A stretch of 64,000 nt of DNA from Buchnera aphidicola (Chaitoregma tattakana) (GTDB lineage: Bacteria > Pseudomonadota > Gammaproteobacteria > Enterobacterales > Enterobacteriaceae), in NCBI RefSeq assembly GCF_039370165.1, contig NZ_CP134991.1, forward strand, positions 1 to 64,000, given 5' to 3'. This document shows, in pieces, positions 48,219 through 58,099 of the stretch (the first letter of the stretch is position 1; each line of letters opens with the position of its first letter). The notes under the pieces were generated by a model, which did not search any database, had not been told where the DNA came from, and saw nothing but the letters and a program-made list of their open reading frames with translations. Position numbers and translations under genes: made by a program.

Positions 48219-49481
48219 ATGAGAAAATATCTAGTTGGAGGGGCTGTAAGAAATAAGATTTTAGGGTTGCCCGTAAAAGATAAAGATTGGGTAGTTGTAG
48301 GTTCTACTCCTGACTTTTTTATAAAAAATAAATATAAACAGGTAGGTAAGAAATTTCCAGTGTTTTTACATCCTATTACTAATGAAGAATATGCTTTAGC
48401 TAGGACTGAAAAAAAATGTGGGGTTGGATATAAGGGTTTTGAAGTGAATTATTCTCCTTATATAAAATTGAAGGAGGATTTGATAAGAAGAGATATAACT
48501 ATTAATGCTATAGCACAAGACAAATTTGGTAAGTATTTTGATCCTTGTAATGGTTTATTGGATATAAAAAAACGTTTGCTAAGACACATTTCTCCATCTT
48601 TTTCTGATGATCCTTTAAGAGTATTTCGAGTAGCGAGATTTGCGGCATTACTGTTTCACTTAGGGTTTAAGATTTGTAGTAATACTTTATCTTTGATGTC
48701 TAGTAAGTTTTTAAAAAATGAAATAAAGCATTTAGAAATAGAAAGAATATGGCAAGAAACAGAAAAGGCGTTTAGAACGAAAAATCCTAACATATATTTG
48801 CAAGTTTTATTTGATTGTAATTTAATAAGTACTATTTTTCCAGAGATATATTATTTATTTGGTCTTAATAATAAATTTAATTATTTTAATAAAAAAAAAT
48901 TTTATAAACAAAATATTTTTCAAGGTTTGTCATATATTTCGAAGTATACTAATAGAGTAGATATAAAATTTTCGTTTTTTTTACAATTATTTAACATTAA
49001 TTTAATATGTTGTGTAACCAACAAAAGAAAAAACTATTTTTTTAAGCATTTTTTAAAATATATATATAATTTTTTAAATAGAATTAAAGCACCTAAAAAA
49101 GTTAAAAATTTGTCTTTAGTTTTTATTAAAAATATAAATTTATTAATTAATATATCTAATATATCTTCTACTGAAATAGTTATTTTATTAAAAAAAATGA
49201 ATGCATGGAGAAACCCTAAAATTATAAAAAAAATATCTTTATTAATGAATTGCTATATAAATTTTTTAAATATTTTTTCTAAAAAAAATAAGCATAAAGG
49301 TATTTTTTATAGTCAATATTTAAAAAATGTTTTTAAAGTTGCAAGTACTGTGTCTTTTAGTTCTATTTCTGTAGAAATAAAAAATGGTATGTATATACAA
49401 AAAGAGCTTGATAGATTGAAGAAGCTTGCTATAGATCGATGGAAAACATTCAATACAGTAAACTGTTTCAAAAATTGTTAA
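48219..49481 (+). CDS. cca: CCA-adding tRNA nucleotidyltransferase
   Basis: Cca adds the 3' CCA to tRNAs; it is essential here because none of the tRNA genes in the window encodes CCA. I prefer the ATG at 48219 (MRKYLVGGAVRNKILGLPVKDKDW) over 48207, because the catalytic aspartates then fall at 21 and 23 exactly as in E. coli. It has 420 residues (E. coli 412). The head and neck domains (FFDPCNGLLDIKKRLLRH, DDPLRVFRVARFAA) are well conserved. The C-terminal HD phosphohydrolase motif HDLGKG of E. coli is not there: the aligned stretch reads FFLQLFNINLIC. The repair-type extra activities should be lost while CCA addition is kept. Confidence 0.94.
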   Translation: MRKYLVGGAVRNKILGLPVKDKDWVVVGSTPDFFIKNKYKQVGKKFPVFLHPITNEEYALARTEKKCGVGYKGFEVNYSPYIKLKEDLIRRDITINAIAQDKFGKYFDPCNGLLDIKKRLLRHISPSFSDDPLRVFRVARFAALLFHLGFKICSNTLSLMSSKFLKNEIKHLEIERIWQETEKAFRTKNPNIYLQVLFDCNLISTIFPEIYYLFGLNNKFNYFNKKKFYKQNIFQGLSYISKYTNRVDIKFSFFLQLFNINLICCVTNKRKNYFFKHFLKYIYNFLNRIKAPKKVKNLSLVFIKNINLLINISNISSTEIVILLKKMNAWRNPKIIKKISLLMNCYINFLNIFSKKNKHKGIFYSQYLKNVFKVASTVSFSSISVEIKNGMYIQKELDRLKKLAIDRWKTFNTVNCFKNC

Positions 49482-49600
49482 TATTATATTTTTTCAAATA
49501 TGTTTTAAATTACTTGTTAATATTTTAATACATTTTATATTGAAAAAAATGTTATTTTTTTTAATAATTTTTTTACTTGATACTATAAAAATTTTATATC

Positions 49601-49622
49601 AAACGGCACTTAAGTGCCGTTT
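49601..49622. terminator. Bidirectional terminator between cca and crr
   Basis: A perfect 22-base palindrome with arms AAACGGCAC and GTGCCGTTT and centre TTAA is followed by a further TTTT, the classic rho-independent form. cca and crr converge on it. Confidence 0.9.
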
Positions 49623-49624
49623 TT

Positions 49625-50128
49625 TCAATTTTCTACAATCATAATAACAGTTTTTCCTGAAGTAATTTTTCCGGACATCTTTTTTATATTTTTTATTTTT
49701 TCCATATTAGATATGACTACTGGTGTAATTACAGACTTTGCGCTTTTTTTTAATAGAGTAAGATCAAAATTAATAATTAGGTCTCCTACTTTTACATTTT
49801 GATTTTCGTTTGCAAATTTTTCAAATCCTTTTCCTTTTAATTTTATAGTATCTATACCAAAGTGTACGAATAATTCTATTCCGTCTTCAGATTTTATTGA
49901 AAAAGCATGTAAAGTATTAAATATTTTTTTTATTTTCCCATTTACAGGAGAAACAATACTATTTCCAGTAGGTTGTATAGCTATTCCGTCTCCTACTATT
50001 TTGTCTGAAAATACTATATCTGGCACTTTTTCAATTTTAATAATTTCGCCTGATAGTGGTGCAAAAATTTCTATTTTTTTGTTTACACAATTGTTTTTGC
50101 TTCCAAAGATATTAGAAAATATACTCAT
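49625..50128 (-). CDS. crr: PTS glucose-specific enzyme IIA (EIIA-Glc)
   Basis: EIIA-Glc passes phosphate from HPr to sugar-specific EIIBC permeases. The 167-residue product (E. coli 169) is a single beta-sandwich domain. The phosphorylated histidine is His89 in [10 protein letters not shown], and the assisting histidine is His74 in LHAFSIKS. It is last in the ptsH-ptsI-crr operon. The regulatory partners known from E. coli are not in the window, so its retained job is probably sugar import alone. Confidence 0.97.
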   Translation of the reverse strand: MSIFSNIFGSKNNCVNKKIEIFAPLSGEIIKIEKVPDIVFSDKIVGDGIAIQPTGNSIVSPVNGKIKKIFNTLHAFSIKSEDGIELFVHFGIDTIKLKGKGFEKFANENQNVKVGDLIINFDLTLLKKSAKSVITPVVISNMEKIKNIKKMSGKITSGKTVIMIVEN

Positions 50129-50205
50129 TAGTTTCTCCTAAATATTTATTTTAACAATATATTTTAACATTTTTTTATTTTTATAAAAATTTTAAATATA
50201 TTTTT

Positions 50206-51843
50206 TTATTCTTTTCTTTGGAAGTAGCTATTTCTAATTATTTTTTTTATATTAGGTATGTCTGGAGAATTTACACTTAATTCATCTATTCCAATTTTTA
50301 ATAAAAACTTTATTGCATTAGGATTGCTAGCTAACTCTCCGCATATTCCAGTCCATTTTCCATGACTATGAGAAGCTTTAACTACCATTTTAATCAATTT
50401 TATTACTGCAGGATGCATAGGATCATATAAATCTGATACCAGTTGATTTCCTCTGTCTACAGCTAATGTATATTGAGTAAGATCATTACTACCAATGCTG
50501 AAAAAATCTACTTCTTTAGCTAAATCGTTTGATATTAACGCTGCGGCTGGAGTTTCTATCATAATTCCTATTTTTATATTTTTATTAAATTGAATTTTTT
50601 CCTTTTTTAGTTCTTTTTTTGCATTATTTAATTCTTTTTTTAAAAAGTGTATTTCTTTTAAAGATATTATCATAGGAAACATAATTTTAAGCTTACCGTA
50701 TTTAGAAGCTCTTAATATTGCTCTCAATTGTGTGTTAAAAATGGTTTTTTTTTCCATATAAATTCTTATAGCTCTATATCCTAAAAATGGATTGTCTTCT
50801 TTAGGTAAATTTAAATATTTACAATTTTTGTCTCCTCCTATATCTAAAGTTCTTATTATTACTTCCTTATTTTTCATTTCTTTTGCCATAGATTTATAAG
50901 TTAAAAATTGCTCTTCTTCTGTAGGAAGTGTATTTTTGTCTATATATAAAAATTCTGTTCTATACAATCCAATAGATTGAGCTCCATTTTTTTTAGCTAT
51001 GTTTATATCACTTATCTGATTGATATTAGCTCCTATTTTTATAATTTTTCCGTCTAGAGTAATTGCTTTTAGTTTTTTGAACATTTTTAAATTTTTTATT
51101 TCTTTAAGGAATTTTTCTTTTATTTTTTTTTTGGATGTAATAATATTTTTTTTAGGGTTTATATGTATTTCATTATTTATACTATCTATTATAATATAAT
51201 CTTCATTATTTACTTTTTTTGTAATATTTTTTACTCCTACTATAGCTGGTATTCCAATAGATTTTGCTATTATAGAAGTATGTGATGTTTTTCCTCCCAG
51301 TTCTGTGGCAAAGCCTAACACATTACTAACATCTATTTGGGAGGTTTCTGATGGAGTAAAATCTTTAGATATCAAGATAACTTTTTTATTTATTTTTTTT
51401 AAGTTTTTTATATTTACTTTTAATATGTTGCTTATAAGTCTTTTTCCTATGTCTTTAATATCTGCTATTCTGCTTCTCAAATATAAACTTTTTATATTTT
51501 TCATTTCATTGATTTGTTTTTCAATTATTTTTTTCACAGCAGTTTCTGCAGTATACTTATCATTTATTAAGTCTATAATATCTTTAGAAAATTCTTCATC
51601 TTCTAAAATCATGATATGTCCCTCAAATATGTTTGATTTTTCTTCTCCTAGATTTTTTTTTGCATGTTTTTTAATGCTTTTTGTTTGTTTTATTGTGTAG
51701 TTAATAGATTTTTTAAATTTTTCTATTTCTAAATGTATTTCTTCTTTTAATATTTTCTTTCTCTTTATCATTATATCTTTTTGTTTTATTAATAATACTT
51801 TTCCAAAAGCTATCCCTTCTGAAACAGGAATTCCTGAAATCAT
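50206..51843 (-). CDS. ptsI: PTS enzyme I (phosphoenolpyruvate-protein phosphotransferase)
   Basis: Enzyme I takes phosphate from PEP and gives it to HPr. The 545-residue protein is about 30 residues shorter than E. coli (575). It begins ISGIPVSEGIAFGKVLLI, with the HPr-binding helical part, the phosphohistidine His188 in LGGKTSHTSIIAKS, the RTEFLY and GSNDLTQYTLAVDRGN segments, and the active-site cysteine in WTGICGELASNP. The shortening lies at the C terminus beyond the last recognised motif. Confidence 0.96.
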   Translation of the reverse strand: MISGIPVSEGIAFGKVLLIKQKDIMIKRKKILKEEIHLEIEKFKKSINYTIKQTKSIKKHAKKNLGEEKSNIFEGHIMILEDEEFSKDIIDLINDKYTAETAVKKIIEKQINEMKNIKSLYLRSRIADIKDIGKRLISNILKVNIKNLKKINKKVILISKDFTPSETSQIDVSNVLGFATELGGKTSHTSIIAKSIGIPAIVGVKNITKKVNNEDYIIIDSINNEIHINPKKNIITSKKKIKEKFLKEIKNLKMFKKLKAITLDGKIIKIGANINQISDINIAKKNGAQSIGLYRTEFLYIDKNTLPTEEEQFLTYKSMAKEMKNKEVIIRTLDIGGDKNCKYLNLPKEDNPFLGYRAIRIYMEKKTIFNTQLRAILRASKYGKLKIMFPMIISLKEIHFLKKELNNAKKELKKEKIQFNKNIKIGIMIETPAAALISNDLAKEVDFFSIGSNDLTQYTLAVDRGNQLVSDLYDPMHPAVIKLIKMVVKASHSHGKWTGICGELASNPNAIKFLLKIGIDELSVNSPDIPNIKKIIRNSYFQRKE

Positions 51844-51913
51844 AATTTTCTCTTTAAAGTTGAAAGTATATTATATATTTTTTAGATTACATATAATTTA
51901 CGTTTAATATTTT

Positions 51914-52171
51914 TTATTTAAGGTTTAATATAAATTTTTTTAAATGCAATACTGCTTTTTGCTCGTCTTCACCATCAGCCGAAATATCAATTGTTTTTCC
52001 ATATTCCAGGTTTAAAGTTTGCAGTTTAAATAAACTTTTTGCGTTAACTGTTTTTTTATCTAATGTGATAGTAACCTTAGAAATAAATTTTTTAGCTTCT
52101 TTTACAAACAATGAAGCCGGTCTTATATGAAGTCCATTTTTTAATTTTATTTTAGCTGTTTTTGTGAACAT
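51914..52171 (-). CDS. ptsH: PTS phosphocarrier protein HPr
   Basis: HPr carries phosphate from enzyme I to EIIA proteins. The 85-residue length is standard. The phosphorylated residue is His15 in NGLHIRPASLFV, and the Ser46-region segment VNAKSLFKLQTLN is present. It is first in the ptsHI-crr operon; cysK, upstream in E. coli, is absent. Confidence 0.97.
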   Translation of the reverse strand: MFTKTAKIKLKNGLHIRPASLFVKEAKKFISKVTITLDKKTVNAKSLFKLQTLNLEYGKTIDISADGEDEQKAVLHLKKFILNLK

Positions 52172-52407
52172 GTTTGTTCTCTTTTTTGTATATAATTTAA
52201 ATATATTTAATATATAGCTTTTTAAAGTCTATATTTAATTTTAAAATAACATGATTTTATATAAAAATATAAATCTTTAAAAATTTATATATTTTTTTAA
52301 TTAAAAAAATTATACTTTTATAGAATATTTTTTAATTTTAAAATTTTACTTTATTTAGTGAAATATGTAAAAATTGATATTTAATCATTATATAGTAATA
52401 TAAATTT

Positions 52408-54165
52408 ATGAATTGTATTAAAGATATAATTAAAAGTCTTAGAAATAAAATAGAGTTATATGAATATTTTTATAATGTATTAAATATTTCAATAATATCA
52501 GATCAAGAATATGATAAATTAATTGAAGAATTAACTATATTGGAAAAAAAATATTATAAACATGATTCTAGTAATTCTCCAACTAAAAAAATAGGAAAAA
52601 ACTTTTCTAATGAACTTAAGATACGAAATCATATTTTTCCTATGTTATCTTTAGAAAGTGTGTATAATATAAACAATTTTTATAATTTTTACAGTTTTGT
52701 TAAGAAAAATAACAGTGAAAATAATTTAAAATTGTGTTGTGAACTTAAAATTGATGGTGTTGCATTAAGTATATTGTATAAATATGGCAAACTTGTTCAT
52801 GCTTTAACTAGAGGTGATGGATATTCTGGAGAAGATGTTACTCATAATTTAAACATTATAAAAAATGTGCCTAACATATTATTAGGAGAAAATGTTCCAG
52901 AAGTATTAGAAGTCAGAGGAGAAGTTTTCATGTTGAAATCTGATTTTAACAGCTTAAACAATAGTTTAAAAAGAAAAACAAAAAAAATTTTTTCTAACAT
53001 AAGAAACATTGTTTCTGGAACCTTAAGAAGGACAAATATTTGTAAAACTTCTAAATTTGTTAGAAGATTATTTTTTTGTGTGTATGGATATGGTTTTGCA
53101 ATTCCTAATAACTGTTTTGTAAGTCATTATAAAATGTTACAAAAGATGAAGTCTTTTGGATTTTCTATAAATAAATATAATGTTTTGCATAAAAATAAGA
53201 AAAAGATTTTAAATTTTTTTAAAAAAAGTTTTTTAATGAAAAATAAAATAAATTTTGAAACAGATGGAATAGTTATAAAGACAGATTCTATAAATCTTCA
53301 AAAACAACTTGGTTATAACAATAAATTTCCAAAATGGGCAATAGCTATTAAATTTGATACAGAAAATTTAATTACAAAAGTTTTGAAAATAACATTTGAA
53401 ATAGGTAGAACAGGTATATTAACACCTGTAGCATCTTTAAACCCAATTAATTTTTCTGGTGTAGTAGTAAAAAATGTTTCTTTATATAATATTAATCAAA
53501 TGAAAAGACTAGGCATAAAAATAGGTTCTCATGTACTTGTTAAAAGATCCGGAAATGTAATACCTAAAATTGTTAGAGTTATTAATTCAACTAAAACGTA
53601 TTTTAAAAAAAATATATTATTACCGGTGAATTGTCCTAGTTGTAAATCAAAATTATTTTTAAACAATTGTAATAAATTATACAGATGCTTGAATAGAGTA
53701 TTTTGCGCCCCGCAAAAAGAAAAACTAATATTACATTTTTTCTCTAAAAATGCATTAAATATTAGAGGAATTGGACCTAAAATTATAAAAAAACTTGTTT
53801 TTAAAGGAATTGTAAATAGTCCGTTAGATATTTTTAGTTTAAATAAAAAAACATTGTGTCAAATAGAAAATATTAATGAAAAATCTGCTAATAATATAAT
53901 CAATAGATTAAATAACTCTAAAAAAGTATATTTTGCAAACTTTATATACGCTTTAGGAATTCCAGAAATTGGTTTATTATTATCAAAAAATATCTCTAAA
54001 CATTTTAGTTCTATTGAAGAGTTAATACATTCTGATTATGTTGATTTTTTAAAAATAAAAAAAATAGGTAAAAAAAATGCTAATAATTTAATGTTTTTTT
54101 TTAAATCAAAAAACAATATTAAATATATAAAAAAATTGTCTAAGATATTAAAAATTATTTTTTAA
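52408..54165 (+). CDS. ligA: NAD-dependent DNA ligase without BRCT domain
   Basis: LigA seals Okazaki nicks using NAD. The 585-residue product is clearly shorter than E. coli LigA (671). Domain Ia, the adenylation lysine Lys114 in CELKIDGVALS, the OB fold (FEIGRTGILTPVA), the four-cysteine zinc finger starting CPSCKSK, and the helix-hairpin-helix domain (FIYALGIPEIG) are all present. The sequence ends LKIIF right where E. coli continues into the C-terminal BRCT domain, so that domain is gone. zipA and cysZ, its E. coli neighbours, are also absent. Confidence 0.95.
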   Translation: MNCIKDIIKSLRNKIELYEYFYNVLNISIISDQEYDKLIEELTILEKKYYKHDSSNSPTKKIGKNFSNELKIRNHIFPMLSLESVYNINNFYNFYSFVKKNNSENNLKLCCELKIDGVALSILYKYGKLVHALTRGDGYSGEDVTHNLNIIKNVPNILLGENVPEVLEVRGEVFMLKSDFNSLNNSLKRKTKKIFSNIRNIVSGTLRRTNICKTSKFVRRLFFCVYGYGFAIPNNCFVSHYKMLQKMKSFGFSINKYNVLHKNKKKILNFFKKSFLMKNKINFETDGIVIKTDSINLQKQLGYNNKFPKWAIAIKFDTENLITKVLKITFEIGRTGILTPVASLNPINFSGVVVKNVSLYNINQMKRLGIKIGSHVLVKRSGNVIPKIVRVINSTKTYFKKNILLPVNCPSCKSKLFLNNCNKLYRCLNRVFCAPQKEKLILHFFSKNALNIRGIGPKIIKKLVFKGIVNSPLDIFSLNKKTLCQIENINEKSANNIINRLNNSKKVYFANFIYALGIPEIGLLLSKNISKHFSSIEELIHSDYVDFLKIKKIGKKNANNLMFFFKSKNNIKYIKKLSKILKIIF

Positions 54166-54175
54166 TACATTTTTT

Positions 54176-54248
54176 TGGGCTGTGCAGGATTTGAACCTGC
54201 GACCAATTGATTAAAAGTCAACTGCTCTACCAACTGAGCTAACAACCC
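54176..54248 (-). tRNA. tRNA-Lys (anticodon TTT)
   Basis: The minus strand gives GGGTTGTTAGCTCAG through CACAGCCC plus A, 73 bases. The anticodon loop CTTTTAA reads TTT. One acceptor pair is G-T. It is adjacent to tRNA-Val and upstream of the divergent gltX, matching the lysine/valine tRNA position near gltX in E. coli. Confidence 0.97.
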
Positions 54249-54272
54249 ATAAAATATTATAAAATAAAATTT

Positions 54273-54345
54273 TAGGTGATGCCGGATTCGAACCGACGAC
54301 TTCCTCCGTGTAAAGGAGGCACTCTACCAACTGAGCTAATCACCT
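54273..54345 (-). tRNA. tRNA-Val (anticodon TAC)
   Basis: The minus strand folds from AGGTGATTAGCTCAG to GCATCACCT plus A, 73 bases. The anticodon loop TTTACAC reads TAC. The first acceptor pair is A-T instead of the common G-C. It should be transcribed together with tRNA-Lys, 24 bases downstream. Confidence 0.96.
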
Positions 54346-54469
54346 ATAAAAATTTACTACTAATTTTATTAGTATAATATTTAATATTAACTAGTCAATA
54401 TTTTTGTTGATATTTTTACATATATTTTTTTAACTTATTTACATCTAATATATATTTAAGAAGTGGTTT

Positions 54470-55882
54470 ATGAAAATTAAAACTAGATTTGCGCCTAGCC
54501 CTACAGGAAATTTACATTTTGGTAACATAAGAACTGCATTATTTTCTTGGTTGTTTGCTAATAAATATAAAGGAAGTTTTATTTTAAGAATTGAAGATAC
54601 AGACGTATGTAGGAATATCACTGGTTCAGTAGACAATATTATTAAAGTTATGAAATGGCTGAAATTACATTGGAATGAGAAAGTGTATTTTCAAAGTAAG
54701 AGACTTAACTTTTATAATAGTATAATAGATATGATGTTACAGTCTGGAACAGCATATAAATGTTACTGTTCAGAAGATACTTTAAAAAATAAAAAGAATA
54801 TACAAATATTACATAGTAAAAATACTAGATATAATAGAAAATGTAGAAATTTGGAAAATAACATTTATACTACTAAGAAATCTTTTGTGGTTAGATTTAA
54901 AAATCCTCTTAATGGATATGTAAAATTTTATGATGAAATAAGGGGTATAATAAAATTCAAAAATAGTGAAATAGATGATTTTATAATTAGAAGAAGAAAT
55001 GGAATACCAACTTACAATTTTTGTGTAGTAGTAGATGATTTAGATATGAAAATAACACATGTAATACGCGGAGAAGATCATATAAGTAATACACCTAAGC
55101 AGATAAATATATTTTCTGCTTTAAACGTCCCCCACCCAAAATATGCTCATTTGCCTATTTTATTAGACATAGATTATAAAAAAATTTCTAAAAAAAATAG
55201 TAATTTTAATGTTATTGAATATTTTAAAGAAGGATTTTTACCAGAGGCCATATTAAACTATTTAGTCAGATTAGGATGGTCTCATGGAGATCAAGAAATA
55301 TTTAGTTTAGAACAAATGAAAAATTTATTTTCTTTTAAAAATGTTAGTAAATCTTCTAGTATTTTTGATAAAAAAAAATTATTATGGTTAAATAAATATT
55401 ATATAAATAATTTACCTACAAAAAATTTAATATCCTTGTTTAAATATTATATCAGTAAAGAAAACATAGATATTAAAAACGGGCCTAGAATTGAAGAAGT
55501 TTTTCAAATTTTTAAAGATAGATGTAATTCTTTAAGAAATATGGCTATTTCTTGTCGTTATTTGTATGACAATAATTTAAATTTTAAGAAGATTTTTATA
55601 AAAAAATTTTTTTCTAAATTTTATTTAGTAACTTTAAACATTATATATTTGCATTTTAAAAAAATAGATTCTTGGAAATCTTCACATATTTGGAATTCTA
55701 TATTATTAATGTCAAAATTAAACAAATTATCTTTAAAGAATATAATTGAACCATTAAGAATAATTTTTACAGGTGATATAGTTTCTCCTAGTATTAGTAA
55801 AATAATTTATTTATTTGGTAAACATAAAACTCTTTTTAACATTAAAATGTATATTTTATATTTAAAAAAACAATTTATATAG
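54470..55882 (+). CDS. gltX: Glutamyl-tRNA synthetase
   Basis: GltX charges tRNA-Glu. The 470-residue product (E. coli 471) has the class I signature RFAPSPTGNLHFGNIRTALF (HIGH motif read as HFGN) and the second signature in KKISKKNS, corresponding to KMSKS. VIRGEDHISNTPKQ and the SHGDQEIFSLEQM region are conserved; the C-terminal anticodon-binding part is divergent. The ATG follows AAGAAGTGG. Confidence 0.96.
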   Translation: MKIKTRFAPSPTGNLHFGNIRTALFSWLFANKYKGSFILRIEDTDVCRNITGSVDNIIKVMKWLKLHWNEKVYFQSKRLNFYNSIIDMMLQSGTAYKCYCSEDTLKNKKNIQILHSKNTRYNRKCRNLENNIYTTKKSFVVRFKNPLNGYVKFYDEIRGIIKFKNSEIDDFIIRRRNGIPTYNFCVVVDDLDMKITHVIRGEDHISNTPKQINIFSALNVPHPKYAHLPILLDIDYKKISKKNSNFNVIEYFKEGFLPEAILNYLVRLGWSHGDQEIFSLEQMKNLFSFKNVSKSSSIFDKKKLLWLNKYYINNLPTKNLISLFKYYISKENIDIKNGPRIEEVFQIFKDRCNSLRNMAISCRYLYDNNLNFKKIFIKKFFSKFYLVTLNIIYLHFKKIDSWKSSHIWNSILLMSKLNKLSLKNIIEPLRIIFTGDIVSPSISKIIYLFGKHKTLFNIKMYILYLKKQFI

Positions 55883-55898
55883 TTTTTTTTATTTTTTT

Positions 55899-55938
55899 AA
55901 TATTACATGAAAAAATATTTTATTTTTCATGTAATATT
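55899..55938. terminator. Bidirectional terminator between gltX and fliE
   Basis: AATATTACATGAAAAA (55899-55914) and TTTTTCATGTAATATT (55923-55938) pair perfectly over 16 bases around an eight-base loop. The flanking genes converge and both approaches are A/T-rich. Confidence 0.8.
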
Positions 55939-55964
55939 AGTTTTGTGAAGTGAAATACAAATTT

Positions 55965-56273
55965 TTATATTTGCATGTTCATAATTTCTTGATATGCAGA
56001 TATTATTTTATTTTTTATTTTTACAGCTATTTCTAAAGACAATGTTGATTTTTCTGCATCTAACATTAAATCACTTACTGATTTTCTATTCATCATTTTA
56101 CTATCTATAAAGTTTTCTTTTTTATATTTTGCAAGTTCTTTAAATTGTCCAATTTCTTTTTTGGAACAGTTAAACAATTTATAAAAGTTATTTTTTGGAA
56201 CATATTTTTTAATATTTATTTTATTACTTAATTCATTAAATTTTGTTATAATCTTAGATTCATTTATTAACAT
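55965..56273 (-). CDS. fliE: Flagellar hook-basal body protein FliE
   Basis: FliE joins the MS ring (FliF) to the rod. The 102-residue product (E. coli 104) is divergent at the N terminus but keeps the C-terminal signature SVSDLMLDAEKSTLSLEIAVKIKNKIISAYQEIMNM. It is transcribed divergently from fliF with a 110-base spacer, as in E. coli. Confidence 0.93.
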   Translation of the reverse strand: MLINESKIITKFNELSNKINIKKYVPKNNFYKLFNCSKKEIGQFKELAKYKKENFIDSKMMNRKSVSDLMLDAEKSTLSLEIAVKIKNKIISAYQEIMNMQI

Positions 56274-56383
56274 ATTTTTGTAAGAGTATTAAATAAATTA
56301 AATTTAATTTTTATTATATCATATTTTATTTTAAAATATTTTAATAAATATATTTTATTTTTTTATAACATGAGAACAGTTTT

Positions 56384-58099
56384 ATGAATAGAAAATTGTC
56401 ATTTGAAAAAAATGTAAATGAAAACAAGATTTTCAATAATATTTTTAATATTGTTAAAAAAAATATTATTTTATGTTTAATACTGTTATCAGCGTCTATA
56501 ACATTAATTTTTTCTATTCTTTTTTTGTATAAATCAACAAATTATTGTACTTTATATAATAATTTATCTAATGAAGATAAAAGTTTAGTTATTTTTGAGT
56601 TGTCTAGTATGAACATTCCTTATAAAATAAATGATTCAAAAAATAAAATTAAAATACCTAAAAAATTAGTTTATCAAGTTAGAATGCATTTGTCAGAGAA
56701 AGGAATTCCAAAAGATAATATAGATGGATTTGAAATTTTAGATAAAGAAAAATTTGGTGAAAGCCAGTTTCGTGAAAAGATAAATTATCAACGGGCTTTA
56801 GAGGGTGAATTATCGAAAACAATTATGAAAATAGATTCTATAAAGAATGCTACAGTACATTTAGTCATGCATTCTAAATCTGTTTTTTTTAACGATGATA
56901 TAGAGTCTACTGCATCTGTTTTATTAACATTGAAATTTGGAAAAAAATTAGATATAAATAAAATAAATGCTATTTTAAATTTAGTGTCTAAAAGTGTTTC
57001 TGGATTAAAATATAATAATATAACTATCGTAGATCAGTATGGAAATTTTTTGAATCAGTCTATGGATATGGATACATACAATGATAGTAAACTCGTTTAT
57101 ATAAATAATATAGAAAAGAAATATAAAAGAAAAATTGAAGAGATTTTAGTTCCTCTATTTGGAATAGATAATGTATATGCACAAGTTACAGCACAAATAG
57201 ATTTTGACAAAAAAGAAAAAGTAGAAGAAAAATATAAACCTAATTCTAATAAATTGGACCAAGCTATTAGATCTAAACAGAGTTCTTACAGTAAAGATTT
57301 AAATAATTCTAATGATAACTATGTACATAATAAAAATAGTATAAAAGAAGATGTTAATATACAAGATGGTGTAAAAAATTTATCAAAAAATGATAAGAAA
57401 CAACATAACATATTTAATAATAATAAATCTATTATAGATCCTAGCAATACAAATAGTATTAATACACATAATTATAACCCTAATATTATAGGTAATAAAA
57501 GTTATAATTTTGACAATACGACTAATTATGAAGTAGATCATGACGTTATAAACACAAAAGTTAATATAGGAAATTTAAAAAAAATTTCTGCAGGTATAGT
57601 AATAAATTATGTAAAAGATTCTAAAGGAAATTTTGTTCCATTGAGCAGTGCAAATATAGAAAAAATAAAAGATTTAATAAAAAATTCAATTGGATTTTCT
57701 GAAAATAGAGGAGATACAGTTAATTTAGTTAATTCTATGTTTTATAGATCCCCGGAAATAAAGAAACATAACGTAATTTTAACAGATACAGATAGAAATT
57801 TAGTTTTTCAAAAAAGATATTATTTAATTCCAATTATAGTAGTTATGTTCATAATTTTATATGAACTTTTGTTTAAAAAAATATTTTTTTTTATATTTTT
57901 TAAAAATAAAGTAATAAATAAAAATGATAAAATATATATTAGAAAAAATAAGTTAAAAGTAAAAAAAGACGAGAAGAAAGTAAAAAAAGAGTCTAGTTTA
58001 TTGCCTATTATAAAGCCAAAAAAAACACATAAAAATATTTTTGAAAAAAAATCTTCATTTATAGCAAAAATTATTCGAAATTGGATAAATAAAAAATGA
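56384..58099 (+). CDS. fliF: Flagellar MS-ring protein FliF
   Basis: FliF builds the inner-membrane MS ring that houses the export gate. The 571-residue product (E. coli 552) has an N-terminal membrane helix (about 27-47), the ring-building domains with GIPKDNIDGFEILDKEKFGESQFREKINYQRALEGELSKTI, a long Asn/Lys-rich loop of low complexity (about 280-385), a second membrane helix (about 484-503), and a charged C terminus that binds FliG. It heads the operon fliFGHIJ(MN)PQ; its stop overlaps the fliG start (ATGA). Confidence 0.95.
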   Translation: MNRKLSFEKNVNENKIFNNIFNIVKKNIILCLILLSASITLIFSILFLYKSTNYCTLYNNLSNEDKSLVIFELSSMNIPYKINDSKNKIKIPKKLVYQVRMHLSEKGIPKDNIDGFEILDKEKFGESQFREKINYQRALEGELSKTIMKIDSIKNATVHLVMHSKSVFFNDDIESTASVLLTLKFGKKLDINKINAILNLVSKSVSGLKYNNITIVDQYGNFLNQSMDMDTYNDSKLVYINNIEKKYKRKIEEILVPLFGIDNVYAQVTAQIDFDKKEKVEEKYKPNSNKLDQAIRSKQSSYSKDLNNSNDNYVHNKNSIKEDVNIQDGVKNLSKNDKKQHNIFNNNKSIIDPSNTNSINTHNYNPNIIGNKSYNFDNTTNYEVDHDVINTKVNIGNLKKISAGIVINYVKDSKGNFVPLSSANIEKIKDLIKNSIGFSENRGDTVNLVNSMFYRSPEIKKHNVILTDTDRNLVFQKRYYLIPIIVVMFIILYELLFKKIFFFIFFKNKVINKNDKIYIRKNKLKVKKDEKKVKKESSLLPIIKPKKTHKNIFEKKSSFIAKIIRNWINKK

